64,000 bases of DNA from Methanoregula sp. (GCA_028679075.1 JAJRCF010000008.1:23638-87637), one strand, 5' to 3'. Positions 9,299 through 17,716 are shown, counted from the first letter of the stretch. Numbers and translations are program-made. Notes: a model not told the origin generated them from the sequence alone.

Positions 9299-9452
9299 AA
9301 TATCCCCGACACGTATTTTTTTCTAATGTGCGAGCCCGGTATTCACGCCGCATTAGTCTGGTATATTCTTTTAGGGCTTCTTCAGGTTTTTGATGATTCT
9401 TGACGCGTTCTTCTCTAGTCTCGACCCTTGCGGGTCTCGACACATCCCACAT
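9276..9452 (-). CDS. Possible 58-aa basic protein upstream of the island gene
   Basis: A short open frame, ATG at 9452 to TGA at 9276, overlaps the start of the following 278-aa gene by 23 bp, as co-translated pairs often do. It encodes a very charged peptide (RVETREERVKNHQK, EEALKEYTRLMRREYRAR) likely to form an amphipathic helix. No Shine-Dalgarno sequence is visible. A GTCTCGAC direct repeat pair (about 9418-9441) lies near its 5' end. It may be a real small partner, such as a regulator, or a remnant of a longer acquired gene. Confidence is low. Confidence 0.35.
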   Translation of the reverse strand: MWDVSRPARVETREERVKNHQKPEEALKEYTRLMRREYRARTLEKNTCRGYYEAKSNK

Positions 9453-9506
9453 GGTTAATGTGCACAGGGTTCAACACTATACAAAAACCCGTACCAGGTA
9501 TTCCCA

Positions 9507-10229
9507 ATGGCAGCCAAAGACACCCCCCGTGACCTCCGCACGCTCTTCGCACAATTCCGTACCAGCGACCACTGGGCGGTCTCGCTTGCCCGGGACCTGC
9601 TCTGGGTTGCCTGCGTTGTCGGGGGCATCGCGCTCGCCCTCTTCCTCATCTGCGGCACGTGGCCGGCGGTCGTGACCATCGAGTCGGGGAGCATGATCCC
9701 CAACATGAACATCGGCGACCTTGTTGTCGTAGTCCAGAAAGACCGGTACGGGGAGTTCATGACCTGGGAGGAAGGAAAGCGTGCGAACGTCTCGAAGTTC
9801 AACAGCTACGGCGACGTGATCATCTACAAACCCAACGGGCTCGATTCGGTCCACCCGATCATCCACCGGACCATGGTGTATGCCACGAATACCACGCCGC
9901 TGACGGAGATCCGTGGCAACCAGCTCCTGACCAGCTATGCTCCCGCCCATGACGGGTACATCACGTGGGGAGACAACAACCCGTATCCCGACCAGTTCGC
10001 TTCCTATAAGGGGATCGGCACACCGGAACCCGTCAGGGAAGAATGGATCGTCGGCAAAGCACTCTTCACCGTGCCCCTTGTCGGGTATCTCCCCCTCCAT
10101 ATCTGGGAAGTGGTGATCGTGGTCGTCATCATCATGGCCCTGCACGAGCTCTGGCTCCGCTCGCGGGAAGGCAAGGAGCAGAAGGGCGGCAATAGCGGCA
10201 GGCAGAAGAAGAAAGCCGGAAAGAAGTAA
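9507..10229 (+). CDS. Signal peptidase I, archaeal/eukaryotic (Sec11) type
   Basis: A 240-residue membrane protease that removes signal peptides from secreted proteins. After an N-terminal helix (about 28-52) comes the catalytic serine motif ESGSMIPNM, then HPIIHR, where histidine replaces the bacterial lysine, and the acidic WGDNN motif. This Ser-His-Asp arrangement is typical of archaeal S26B enzymes. A second helix (about 190-212) is followed by a strongly basic tail (RQKKKAGKK). The next gene, cofH, begins 18 bp downstream and may be co-transcribed. Confidence 0.9.
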   Translation: MAAKDTPRDLRTLFAQFRTSDHWAVSLARDLLWVACVVGGIALALFLICGTWPAVVTIESGSMIPNMNIGDLVVVVQKDRYGEFMTWEEGKRANVSKFNSYGDVIIYKPNGLDSVHPIIHRTMVYATNTTPLTEIRGNQLLTSYAPAHDGYITWGDNNPYPDQFASYKGIGTPEPVREEWIVGKALFTVPLVGYLPLHIWEVVIVVVIIMALHELWLRSREGKEQKGGNSGRQKKKAGKK

Positions 10230-10247
10230 GGGCAGGAACACGGGACC

Positions 10248-11336
10248 ATGACCACATTACCCACGCTGTTGTCCGATGTAATGAGTGGCCACCGGCTCAC
10301 GGAACAGGAAGCAGAACGGCTCCTTAAAGCTACCGGCAGGGATGTCTGGAAGATCACCGCGGCGGCCGACGAGATGCGGGAGCGGAGGGCAGGTGACATT
10401 GTCACCTATGTGAGGAACCAGAACCTCCACGTGACCAATATCTGCAAGAACCTCTGCGGGTTCTGCGGGTTCGGGAGAAAGGCGACGGACGAGGGGGCAT
10501 ACTGCCATGACAGGGACGCCATCCAGATGCAGGCCCGGCTCGCCTACGAGCGGAAAGTGACCGAGATCTGCCTCCTCTCGGGTGTCCATCCCGGGTTCAC
10601 CCTCGACACTTTCGTGGACATGATGCACTGGATCCACGAAGCGGCTCCCGGTGTCCATATCCATGCCTTCAGTCCCGACGAGGTCGCCCATGCGGCAAAG
10701 AGGGGAAAAATTTCCACGCCGGAAGTGCTGGCCCGGCTCAAGGCAGAGGGGCTCGGGACCATCCAGGGCACGGCAGCAGAGATCCTTGTCGACTCAGTTC
10801 GTGAGGTGATCTGCCCGCGGAAAGTCCCCACGGCAGACTGGATCCGGATCATCAGGGAGGCTCACGGTATTGGCATGCGGTCAACGGCGACCATCATGTA
10901 CGGCTCGTACGAGACCGCACGGGACCAGGCCGAGCACCTCGGGCTCCTGCGGGATGTCCAGGACGAGACGCACGGGTTCACCGAGCTCGTCACCCTCCCG
11001 TTCGTCCATACCAACACCCCGCTCTACCAGCAGGGGATTGCCCGGGCCGGGCCCACGGGAAGGGAGGACCTGCTGATGCTTGCGGTCTCCCGTCTCTTCC
11101 TTGACAATTTCAACAACATCCAGGTCGCATGGGGCAAGGTGGGCCTGAAAATGACCCAGCTCGCGCTCCTCTCGGGTGCCAACGACCTTGCCGGCACGAT
11201 GTTCACGGACGACGTGAGCGGGGATGCCGGTGCTTCCGGATCGGATTATCTCGATCCGAAAGATATGGAGCGGATCGTCTCGGATCTCGGCAGGACCCTG
11301 AGACAGAGGACGACGCTGTACGATCTGGTAAAATAA
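10248..11336 (+). CDS. cofH: Radical SAM FO synthase subunit 2 (CofH), copy 1
   Basis: A 362-residue radical SAM enzyme with the CX3CX2C cluster motif in CKNLCGFCGF (about residue 64). It matches CofH, which couples the tyrosine-derived radical to 5-amino-6-ribitylaminouracil in synthesis of FO, the chromophore of F420. Further family features are TEICLLSGVHP, GTAAEILVD and STATIMYG. A second full-length paralogue lies 440 bp downstream on the same strand, with a DUF1805 gene between on the other strand. CofG is not in this window. Which copy performs canonical FO synthesis cannot be told from sequence alone. Confidence 0.88.
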   Translation: MTTLPTLLSDVMSGHRLTEQEAERLLKATGRDVWKITAAADEMRERRAGDIVTYVRNQNLHVTNICKNLCGFCGFGRKATDEGAYCHDRDAIQMQARLAYERKVTEICLLSGVHPGFTLDTFVDMMHWIHEAAPGVHIHAFSPDEVAHAAKRGKISTPEVLARLKAEGLGTIQGTAAEILVDSVREVICPRKVPTADWIRIIREAHGIGMRSTATIMYGSYETARDQAEHLGLLRDVQDETHGFTELVTLPFVHTNTPLYQQGIARAGPTGREDLLMLAVSRLFLDNFNNIQVAWGKVGLKMTQLALLSGANDLAGTMFTDDVSGDAGASGSDYLDPKDMERIVSDLGRTLRQRTTLYDLVK

Positions 11337-11366
11337 AATAATAAAAAAAGGTTTTAATCGTAGTTT

Positions 11367-11666
11367 TTAGAGAAGTTCCAGCGCCTGGCGCCCGGTCATG
11401 CCGGTCTTGATCCCGCGTCCCAGTGCCGAGCGGTTCACCTCTTTGACAATCCCCTTGAGGATGTCATCGGTGTCCACAATGGACGGGCCAAGGGAAGGTC
11501 GGACCTTGACAGCGGGATAACTGAAGGAATCGAGTGCTGCCACATCGAAGGCGCCGCACCCGACCAGGCCCACATCGGTCTTGATCGCAACAAGGTTCGC
11601 CGGGCCCAGCGGTACAATGAACCCGTCTGCCACTTTTCTTGAAAGTCGTACTTCAATGAATTCCAT
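11367..11666 (-). CDS. DUF1805 family protein
   Basis: A 99-residue protein with the DUF1805 (YunC-like) pattern: an initial strand EVRLSRKVADGF, then LVAIKTDVGLVGCGAFDV with the conserved GxxxCGxxD-type stretch, then SLGPSIVDTDDILKG. The biochemical function of the family is unknown. It sits antisense between two cofH copies. Its 5' end faces the second cofH, so the 108 bp between them should carry divergent promoters. A role linked to F420 or flavin metabolism would be guesswork. Confidence 0.75.
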   Translation of the reverse strand: MEFIEVRLSRKVADGFIVPLGPANLVAIKTDVGLVGCGAFDVAALDSFSYPAVKVRPSLGPSIVDTDDILKGIVKEVNRSALGRGIKTGMTGRQALELL

Positions 11667-11774
11667 AGCGCTCGTGCAGGAATGGTTGGCGTACAGGTTG
11701 ATAATCCTGCGGCATGAGATTCGATACCTTTACTTTTGGGGAGATGATACTCTCCGTACTACACCCGAGGCGTT

Positions 11775-12863
11775 ATGGGACCGGATCTGAAGACGTTACT
11801 GGATGATGTGAAAGGCGGATGTCGGCTGAGCGGGGACGAGGCACTCCGGCTCTTCCGGACCCGTGACCGTCAGGTCTGGGAGATTGCTGCGGCCGCAGAC
11901 GAGGTACGCGAGCAGCGGGCAGGAGACGCGGTGACGTATGTCCGGAACCAGAACATCAACGTGACCAACCTCTGCGTGAACGCCTGCGGGTTCTGCGGGT
12001 ACTCGAAGAAACCCGGGGATGAGGGGATCTACTTCCACGACAAGGCGGCGATCCAGGAGAAAGTGGCACTGGCAAAGGAGCGCAAGTGCACCGAGATCTG
12101 CACCGTGAGCGGCCTCCACCCGGACTTCACCGCACAGTCTTATACCGATGTGTACCGCTGGATCCACGAGGCGGCACCGGGCATCCACCTCCACGCGAGC
12201 AACCCGATGGAAGTGGCCTATGCCGCAAAGCGAAGCAAAATGAGTACGGTCGAAGTGATGGAGGCGATGAAGGAGGCGGGGCTCAACTCGATGTGCGGGA
12301 CGGCAGCGGAGATCCTCGTGGACGATATCCGGCAGAAGATCTGCAAGGAAAAGATCCCGACAAAAGAATGGGTCCGGATCATCACCGAGGCGCACGGGCT
12401 TGGCATCCCGTCGACTGCCACCATCATGTACGGGCACTGCGAGAGCGATGCGGACCGGGTGGCACACCTTGCGATCCTCCGGGACATCCAGGACGAGACG
12501 CAGGGGTTCACCGAGTTCGTCCCCCTCTCGTTCATCCACATGAACACGCCGATCTTCCGGCAGGGGCATGCCCGGGCAGGGGCAACGGGCAGGGAGGACC
12601 AGCTGATGGTTGCGGTGGCCCGGCTCTTCCTTGACAATTTCAAGAACATCCAGGTCTCGTGGGTGAAGGAAGGGATCAAGATGGCCCAGCTCGGGCTGAT
12701 CGCAGGAGCAAACGACCTCGGGGGCACGGTATTCGAGGAGAGCATCTCCAAGGGTGCAGGGGCGACCAACACCGATTACCTGGACCCAAAGGAGATGCAG
12801 CGGGTGGCAGAGGATATCGGGAGACCCCTGCGCCGGCGTAACACGTTATACGAATTGCTTTAA
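11775..12863 (+). CDS. cofH: Radical SAM FO synthase subunit 2 (CofH), copy 2
   Basis: A 362-residue paralogue of the upstream cofH, exactly the same length, with the radical SAM motif CVNACGFCGY. It keeps the same motif order (TEICTVSGLHP, GTAAEILVD, STATIMYG) but differs around the active site, for example GIYFHD against GAYCHD and HASNPMEV against HAFSPDEV. The start at MGPDLKTLLDDV aligns with that of copy 1. The two probably arose by tandem duplication followed by divergence. One may act on a related substrate rather than in F420 synthesis. Confidence 0.87.
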   Translation: MGPDLKTLLDDVKGGCRLSGDEALRLFRTRDRQVWEIAAAADEVREQRAGDAVTYVRNQNINVTNLCVNACGFCGYSKKPGDEGIYFHDKAAIQEKVALAKERKCTEICTVSGLHPDFTAQSYTDVYRWIHEAAPGIHLHASNPMEVAYAAKRSKMSTVEVMEAMKEAGLNSMCGTAAEILVDDIRQKICKEKIPTKEWVRIITEAHGLGIPSTATIMYGHCESDADRVAHLAILRDIQDETQGFTEFVPLSFIHMNTPIFRQGHARAGATGREDQLMVAVARLFLDNFKNIQVSWVKEGIKMAQLGLIAGANDLGGTVFEESISKGAGATNTDYLDPKEMQRVAEDIGRPLRRRNTLYELL

Positions 12864-12953
12864 AACCGCAGCGATCCCGGAAAAATACCGGTGGCTGAAC
12901 CTTTCCGGGCAGGGAGTCCGGCACGGGAAGAAGAAAAGAGGGAGCAATCCGGT

Positions 12954-13508
12954 TCAGTCGTGGCTGGGCTTTAAGAGGCGGACGATCTTGTCCCCGATCT
13001 TCTGCGCCTTCTTCATTGCCTTCTCGTCCCTGAGCACATCGCCCGCATGGTATCCCGTGCCCTTCACGCACCCGAGGGAGGCGAACTCGTGCGTGGAGAG
13101 GAACCCTTCGATGGTCTGGATGGCACGGCCCGCCCCCTTGTTGGCGTGGACGACAACCGCGACCCCTTTCTTCCCCGAGAGCTTACGGTCGTGGTACAGG
13201 GAGTAGGTGCGGTCAATAAAATTCTTGAGGTGCCCGCAGACATCGAAGTAGTACGTCGGTGAACCGATCACAAGGACATCGCACTTCATCACCTTCTGCA
13301 TCATGTCGTTCCAGTCATCGTTCTCGATCACGGACCACTTCTTCTCCTTGCACTTCTCGCAGCCGAGGCAGGGAGAGATCTTCCTTCCCGCAAGCGATAT
13401 GAACTCGGTCTTTACTCCCGACTCCTCGCACCGGCCGAGGATCTCCTTGACAAGGATCGCCGTGTTCCCGTTCTTGCGCATACTTCCCGATATTCCCAGG
13501 ACCTTCAT
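12954..13508 (-). CDS. NADPH-dependent FMN reductase / Isf-like flavoprotein
   Basis: A 184-residue flavodoxin-fold protein. The N-terminal FMN phosphate-binding loop is GISGSMRKNGNTA, and GSPTYYFDV lies at about residue 83. The compact cysteine motif of iron-sulfur flavoproteins is present only in part: CLGCEKC is not followed by the fourth cysteine at the usual distance (the stretch is KEKKWSVIEND). It may therefore lack the [4Fe-4S] cluster or use another ligand. It belongs to the same broad family as three other genes in this window. Substrate unknown. Confidence 0.8.
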   Translation of the reverse strand: MKVLGISGSMRKNGNTAILVKEILGRCEESGVKTEFISLAGRKISPCLGCEKCKEKKWSVIENDDWNDMMQKVMKCDVLVIGSPTYYFDVCGHLKNFIDRTYSLYHDRKLSGKKGVAVVVHANKGAGRAIQTIEGFLSTHEFASLGCVKGTGYHAGDVLRDEKAMKKAQKIGDKIVRLLKPSHD

Positions 13509-13522
13509 GCGTTACTCCACCT

Positions 13523-13981
13523 TCATAAGATACCCTTACTGCCGTCCCGGCTCATGATAGTTGTGGTGACCGGGACGAGCCCGAGGCTGCGGAACGCAGC
13601 GGCAATCTCATCGTGCGGGTCCGTTTTCCGGCTGAGGAGGTGGGACGGGCACCGGCAGTCGCTGCACCCGAAGGTGGGTATGCCCGGGTCCCCGAGGGCT
13701 TCCGCAAGCCGGCATTCGGACCGCTCTTCCGTCACCGCATGGACGGTATACCGGAGCTCAAACTGCCTGCCGGTGGAGAGGTAATCGACATGCCACTTCG
13801 GCTTCCGGTCCTTTGCCCGGGAGAGGGCGATGTGGCGGAGGAGCCGGGCAAGCCCCCCGCTCCCGAGCGCTGAACCAACGTACACGTGCCAGCCGGCAGG
13901 GAACGCAACCGGGCCGAGCGCCCCGATCCCGACCGTGCATGACGGGTTCTCAAAAACGAGACAGTAACATCCCTTATCCAT
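13523..13981 (-). CDS. DUF123 / GIY-YIG family protein
   Basis: A 152-residue protein with the DUF123 signature: HVYVGSALGSGGLARLLRHI in the first third and KPKWHVDYLS soon after, followed by a cysteine-containing stretch GCSDCRCPSHL. DUF123 is related to GIY-YIG nucleases and occurs alone or fused to endonuclease III in archaea. Nuclease activity is not established for most members. The start overlaps the stop of the upstream metallo-beta-lactamase gene by 8 bp, suggesting a two-gene transcript. Confidence 0.82.
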   Translation of the reverse strand: MDKGCYCLVFENPSCTVGIGALGPVAFPAGWHVYVGSALGSGGLARLLRHIALSRAKDRKPKWHVDYLSTGRQFELRYTVHAVTEERSECRLAEALGDPGIPTFGCSDCRCPSHLLSRKTDPHDEIAAAFRSLGLVPVTTTIMSRDGSKGIL

Positions 13982-14576
13982 ACCCGCTCTTCATCAGGCC
14001 CAGCGCCGCTGCAATGCACCGGCTGCCATTCTCGTCCGTGGGCTCGCCATGGCCCGCATACAGCCCTTCGACATCGAGCACGGAGAGCCGTTCGAGCGAC
14101 CGGGCAAGTTCAGTCCTGCTCCCGCCGGGGAAGTCGTACCGCCCGAAGTACCCGTCGGCAAAGACCGTGTCCCCGGAGATGAGCACCTTGTCCTTCTCTG
14201 AGAAGAGGCAGATGCAGCCCGGCGTGTGGCCCGGCGTGTGGATGACGGTAAAATCCCCGATGGTGTCCCCGTCCTTGAGCTTGATGTCGGGAAGGATGCC
14301 CGGGGAACGGGCACCAAAGTTCATGGAAAGGGACTTTGTATCCTCCAGGAGGCCAGGGGCGTCCATCGTGTGGATGGCGACCTTTGCCCTGCACATGTGC
14401 GCGATCTCCTTCACGTGGGCAATATGGTCGTAATGGCAGTGGGTCAGGACGATCGTATCAATGGTCTCCTTATACGGCGCCACGGCCATCGGCATGACCC
14501 CTGCGTCCACGAGAATGTTCCCGATAATATACGCGTTTGCCAAGAACGATTCGCCGGGTATCCACCTGACCTGCAT
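13974..14576 (-). CDS. Metallo-beta-lactamase fold hydrolase
   Basis: A 200-residue single-domain protein with the complete metal-binding set: THCHYDH near residue 45, TPGHTPG about 112, SGDTVF about 131 and YAGHGEP near 172. These are typical of glyoxalase II-like hydrolases; the substrate is unknown. The frame is open well upstream, but the sequence there overlaps thiC on the other strand and has no family similarity, so the ATG at 14576 (MQVRWIPGESF) is the likely start. It is divergent from thiC with only about 25-35 bp between starts. Confidence 0.82.
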   Translation of the reverse strand: MQVRWIPGESFLANAYIIGNILVDAGVMPMAVAPYKETIDTIVLTHCHYDHIAHVKEIAHMCRAKVAIHTMDAPGLLEDTKSLSMNFGARSPGILPDIKLKDGDTIGDFTVIHTPGHTPGCICLFSEKDKVLISGDTVFADGYFGRYDFPGGSRTELARSLERLSVLDVEGLYAGHGEPTDENGSRCIAAALGLMKSGYG

Positions 14577-14610
14577 GCACAATAATAAGGACTCAAAACA
14601 GATGTTTCTT

Positions 14611-15906
14611 ATGGATACGCTCATCCGCAGGTGCAAAAAGGGACTCCCTAAGGAACTGGAGACCGTGGCACGGGCGGAAGGAATGGAACCGGCACGGCTT
14701 GCCCGGGGTATCGCGGAGGGACGGATCGTTGTCCCGAAGAACCCGGGCCGGAAGCACCACCCCTGCGCCATTGGCGAGGGCTGCACGGTCAAGATCAATA
14801 TCAACATCGGGACGTCGGGCTCCCGCTGCGACCCGGCACTCGAAGAGAAGAAAGCAAAGGCGGCACTGGCAAACGGCGCCGATGCCCTCATGGACCTCTC
14901 CACAGGAGGCGACCTGGTCGCGATCCGGAAGAAGATCCTCAGATTCGACACAACGGTTGGTACGGTCCCGGTATACGAGGCGGTGCGCCGTGCCGGTAAT
15001 GCCGGGGACGTCACGGCCGACCTCCTCTTCAAAGTGATCCGGGAGCACTGCAAGCAGGGAGTGGATTTCCTCACCCTCCACTGCGGAGTAAACCGGCAGG
15101 CGCTTGATGCGCTTAAAGCCGACCCGCGTCTCATGGGGGTCGTGAGCCGGGGCGGGTCGTTCCACTGCGCCATGATGATGCAGCGGGAAGAAGAGAACCC
15201 GCTCTATGCAGAATACGACTACCTGCTGGAGATCCTGAAGGAATACGATGTCACGGTCAGCCTCGGCGACGGAATGCGGCCCGGCTGCCTGCAGGACGCG
15301 GAGAAACTGGCGAAATCGGTGGAATACAATACCCTCGGCGCCCTCGCAAAGCGGGCGCAGGCCGCCGGCGTCCAGCGGATGATCGAGGGCCCCGGTCACA
15401 TGCCCCTCGACCAGGTGGGCTACAACGTGAAGATGATCAAAGAGATCACCGACCACGCCCCCCTATACCTGCTCGGCCCGCTCGTCACCGATATTGCGCC
15501 GGGCTATGACCACGTGGTCGCGGCGATCGGTGGGGCTGCGGCGTGCCTGAACGGCGCGGACTTCCTCTGCATGGTCTCGCCCAGCGAGCACCTGGCCCTG
15601 CCGGATGTTGCAGACATCATCGAAGGCACCCGGGTTGCGAAGATTGCAGCACACGTTGGGGATACTGTCCGCAAGCCGGAGGGCTGGCGGATGGAGCGCG
15701 AGGTGCAGATGGCGGAGGCCCGGCACGAGCTCGACTGGGACGAGCAGTTCCGGCTTTCGCTCTATGGCGACCATGCCCGGAAGATCCACGAGCGGGACGG
15801 CGAGACGGATACCTGCTCGATGTGCGGGGATTTGTGTGCGGTCAAGATGGTGAACGAGCTGTTTGGGACCGGGAAGAAGAAGGGGAAAGGGAAGAAGAGA
15901 ACGTAA
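14611..15906 (+). CDS. thiC: Phosphomethylpyrimidine synthase ThiC
   Basis: A 431-residue radical SAM enzyme that converts aminoimidazole ribotide to the hydroxymethylpyrimidine phosphate of thiamine. Family motifs are KININIGTSG, LMDLSTGGD, GTVPVYEA, SRGGSF, SLGDGMRPG, EGPGHMPLDQ and LGPLVTDIAPGYDH. The C-terminal cluster motif CSMCGDLC is intact. The start at MDTLIRRCKKG matches ThiC N-termini; an ATG at 14602 is an alternative. The C-terminus has a short basic tail (KKKGKGKKRT). No TPP riboswitch can be seen in the short leader. Confidence 0.93.
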   Translation: MDTLIRRCKKGLPKELETVARAEGMEPARLARGIAEGRIVVPKNPGRKHHPCAIGEGCTVKININIGTSGSRCDPALEEKKAKAALANGADALMDLSTGGDLVAIRKKILRFDTTVGTVPVYEAVRRAGNAGDVTADLLFKVIREHCKQGVDFLTLHCGVNRQALDALKADPRLMGVVSRGGSFHCAMMMQREEENPLYAEYDYLLEILKEYDVTVSLGDGMRPGCLQDAEKLAKSVEYNTLGALAKRAQAAGVQRMIEGPGHMPLDQVGYNVKMIKEITDHAPLYLLGPLVTDIAPGYDHVVAAIGGAAACLNGADFLCMVSPSEHLALPDVADIIEGTRVAKIAAHVGDTVRKPEGWRMEREVQMAEARHELDWDEQFRLSLYGDHARKIHERDGETDTCSMCGDLCAVKMVNELFGTGKKKGKGKKRT

Positions 15907-16033
15907 TTTTCCGATAACATTTTTACTGGAAAACCCGGATTCCCATCTCCCTCAAAAAATATAACATCGGCCGATCCTATCATCATAGTAAGAGAGATGC
16001 ATCACCTTGCCCAGGATCAGCCAGCCCAGGAAA

Positions 16034-16327
16034 ATGCGGTCGATTGAGGAGATCCGGCAGGATCTCCAGATGAACCTGCCTGAACTCCGCGATCGTTATG
16101 GGGTTACCTATCTTGGGATCTTCGGCTCCTATGTGAGGGGCGAACAGAAAACGACAAGCGATGTGGATATCCTTGTGGAATTCGACCGTTCGGGAACTCT
16201 GCTGGATTTTATCCATCTCCAGCATGACCTTGAGGATCTCCTTGGCATACGGGTGGATCTTGTGGAGAAAAGCGGACTCAAACCCACGATCAAATCCTAC
16301 GTGCTTGCAGAAGTTGTGCCGGTATGA
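16034..16327 (+). CDS. mntA: MntA-type nucleotidyltransferase antitoxin
   Basis: A 97-residue minimal nucleotidyltransferase with the GSX10DXD catalytic motif: GSYVRGEQKTTSDVD, and a downstream RVDLVEKSGL strand. MntA proteins neutralise HepT toxins by AMPylating a tyrosine. The ATG at 16034 (MRSIEEIRQDL) is preferred over an upstream TTG at 16007. The gene overlaps hepT by 4 bp (ATGA), the classical arrangement of this toxin-antitoxin system. The pair opens an accessory stretch reaching to about 17.7 kb. Confidence 0.9.
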   Translation: MRSIEEIRQDLQMNLPELRDRYGVTYLGIFGSYVRGEQKTTSDVDILVEFDRSGTLLDFIHLQHDLEDLLGIRVDLVEKSGLKPTIKSYVLAEVVPV

Positions 16328-16665
16328 CCAGCCCGAAAGAAAAACGGAGTGCGGAAGAATACCTCTCCGATATGCGGGATGCAATCCGTGCAGGCCGGGA
16401 ATTCTCACGGGGCGTAACATTCGAAGAGTTCCTGACCAACCGGGAGAAACAGTTTGCCATTATCCATGCCCTTGAGGTCATCGGGGAAGCGGCAAAGCAG
16501 GTGCCTGCATCCGTGAGAAAAGAGTACCCGGATATCCCGTGGCGTGATATTGCGGGGATGCGGGACCGGCTCATCCATGGTTATTTTTCCGTGAATCTTG
16601 AACGCCTGTGGAACACGGTCAGGGATGATCTGCCTCATCTTGAGGCGGCCCTTAAAAGAAAGTGA
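16324..16665 (+). CDS. hepT: HepT-type HEPN ribonuclease toxin
   Basis: A 113-residue HEPN-domain protein (DUF86). The catalytic RX4-6HXY motif is present and intact in RDRLIHGY (about residues 81-88), and the HALEVIGEAAKQV helix is typical. HepT toxins cleave RNA and are controlled by the MntA partner encoded just upstream. Both key motifs are conserved, so the system looks functional. The next gene runs on the opposite strand and ends 18 bp away. Confidence 0.9.
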   Translation: MTSPKEKRSAEEYLSDMRDAIRAGREFSRGVTFEEFLTNREKQFAIIHALEVIGEAAKQVPASVRKEYPDIPWRDIAGMRDRLIHGYFSVNLERLWNTVRDDLPHLEAALKRK

Positions 16666-16683
16666 AACAGAAATCTTATCAGA

Positions 16684-17076
16684 TTATTTCAAACTCTCAC
16701 AAGCACTCCCATTTTGATCTGCATCTAAACGATGAATATCCCCTTTCCCTTGTGCAACGCAATAATCGTAACACGCTTGGGCCTCGACATGTGTTGAGAA
16801 ATCTTTACAATTATACTTATCACTGGAACAATCGCAAATCCCACTTGAAAATGTACTAGTTACCTTCGAGACAACTGAGGTAATTTTCGGACTTGGAATT
16901 ACTGTGACAACGGACGTTGTTGTATGCACAGGTGTACTGAATGATGTTCTCACTACTACTGTTGGAACTGTAGTAGTGGTTGTGACACTTGATGATGATG
17001 ATGGGGTGCTACACCCAGATAACATAAGCATGAAGATTATGGTCACTGAAAAAACGAAAATTAAATGAAATTTCAT
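16684..17076 (-). CDS. Secreted lipoprotein with C-terminal Excalibur-like calcium-binding domain
   Basis: A 130-residue exported protein. A hydrophobic signal ends in the lipobox LSGC at about residues 19-22, followed by a low-complexity Ser/Thr/Val linker (SSSSSVTTTTTVPTVVV) and a cysteine-rich C-terminal domain. The end, LDADQNGSACESL, matches the Excalibur DxDxxGxxCE pattern, a calcium-binding module mostly described in bacteria. It is AT-rich compared with flanking genes and lies in the accessory region beside mntA-hepT. Its role is unknown; attachment to the cell surface through lipid is likely. Confidence 0.75.
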   Translation of the reverse strand: MKFHLIFVFSVTIIFMLMLSGCSTPSSSSSVTTTTTVPTVVVRTSFSTPVHTTTSVVTVIPSPKITSVVSKVTSTFSSGICDCSSDKYNCKDFSTHVEAQACYDYCVAQGKGDIHRLDADQNGSACESLK

Positions 17077-17716
17077 AAATGGATAGGAATATTTTGATAC
17101 GATTAATTTTTTGATTTACTTATCGCATCACTTACATTAATGGAATAATCTTAGAGTGTACTTCTCTTCATGATAATGCTTGAATAAGTAATTCCCACAG
17201 CATCGCAATGCGCCCCGTCCTCCCATGGGGGACTGGTGGCGCAAGAGGGGGGTGGGGGTACCACCCCTCCGGAAAAAGAGGGAGGGGGTACCCCCCACCC
17301 CCACGACTCCTTTTACATGCACGACCCCTCTGTTTCCCGTGGAATTCACGTCTGTAAATATCATTTCCACCACGATGTCTGACAGGGGGGGTAGTCCCCC
17401 CTCCCTCAGCAGGAGGCACCCCCCATCACCCCGCTTGAAAAAAGAGAGGGGGGGTCCCCCTACCCACCCCTCCATGGTCCGAAGGGGTACCCACCCCCCC
17501 GATTTTGCAGGGGCTAGTGCGCTGCTTCTTCTGGAACCCCCGACGGAGAGCCGGATTATTGGCAGATTATCCTCAAGAAAAAGGGAGGGGTACCCACCCC
17601 TCCTGTGCCAAGGGGGGTAGCTACCCCTCCCCTGAGTTGAGGGGGGGTCCCTGGCGCCGGATCCGGGCTGGCTGGATGGGAGGGGTAGGTACCCCCCACA
17701 CAAGGCGACCCCTTGT
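17077..17716. repeat. Intergenic field of G-run/C-run hairpin repeats around GGTACC-like centres
   Basis: This 640-bp gap has no credible gene. From about 17215 to 17700 it is filled with purine-rich runs followed by pyrimidine-rich runs, many forming inverted repeats. Examples are GGAGGGGT-ACCC-ACCCCTCC (about 17584-17603), the perfect palindrome GGGGTAGCTACCCC (about 17614-17627), and GGGGGG-GTAGT-CCCCCC near 17386. A longer unit, A-run then GAGGGAGGGGGTACC then C-rich tract, recurs near 17271, 17436 and 17575. The 5' 140 bp are AT-rich and should carry the lipoprotein promoter. Open frames through the repeats have repetitive Gly/Pro/Arg peptides and are artefacts. Confidence 0.8.

Noticed and set aside
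14577..14610. TPP riboswitch before thiC
   Set aside because: The gap between divergent starts is only about 30 bp, too short for the aptamer.
14577..15173. Upstream extension of the metallo-beta-lactamase frame
   Set aside because: It is antisense to thiC, rich in Arg and Ser as shadow frames are, and the family domain starts at 14576.
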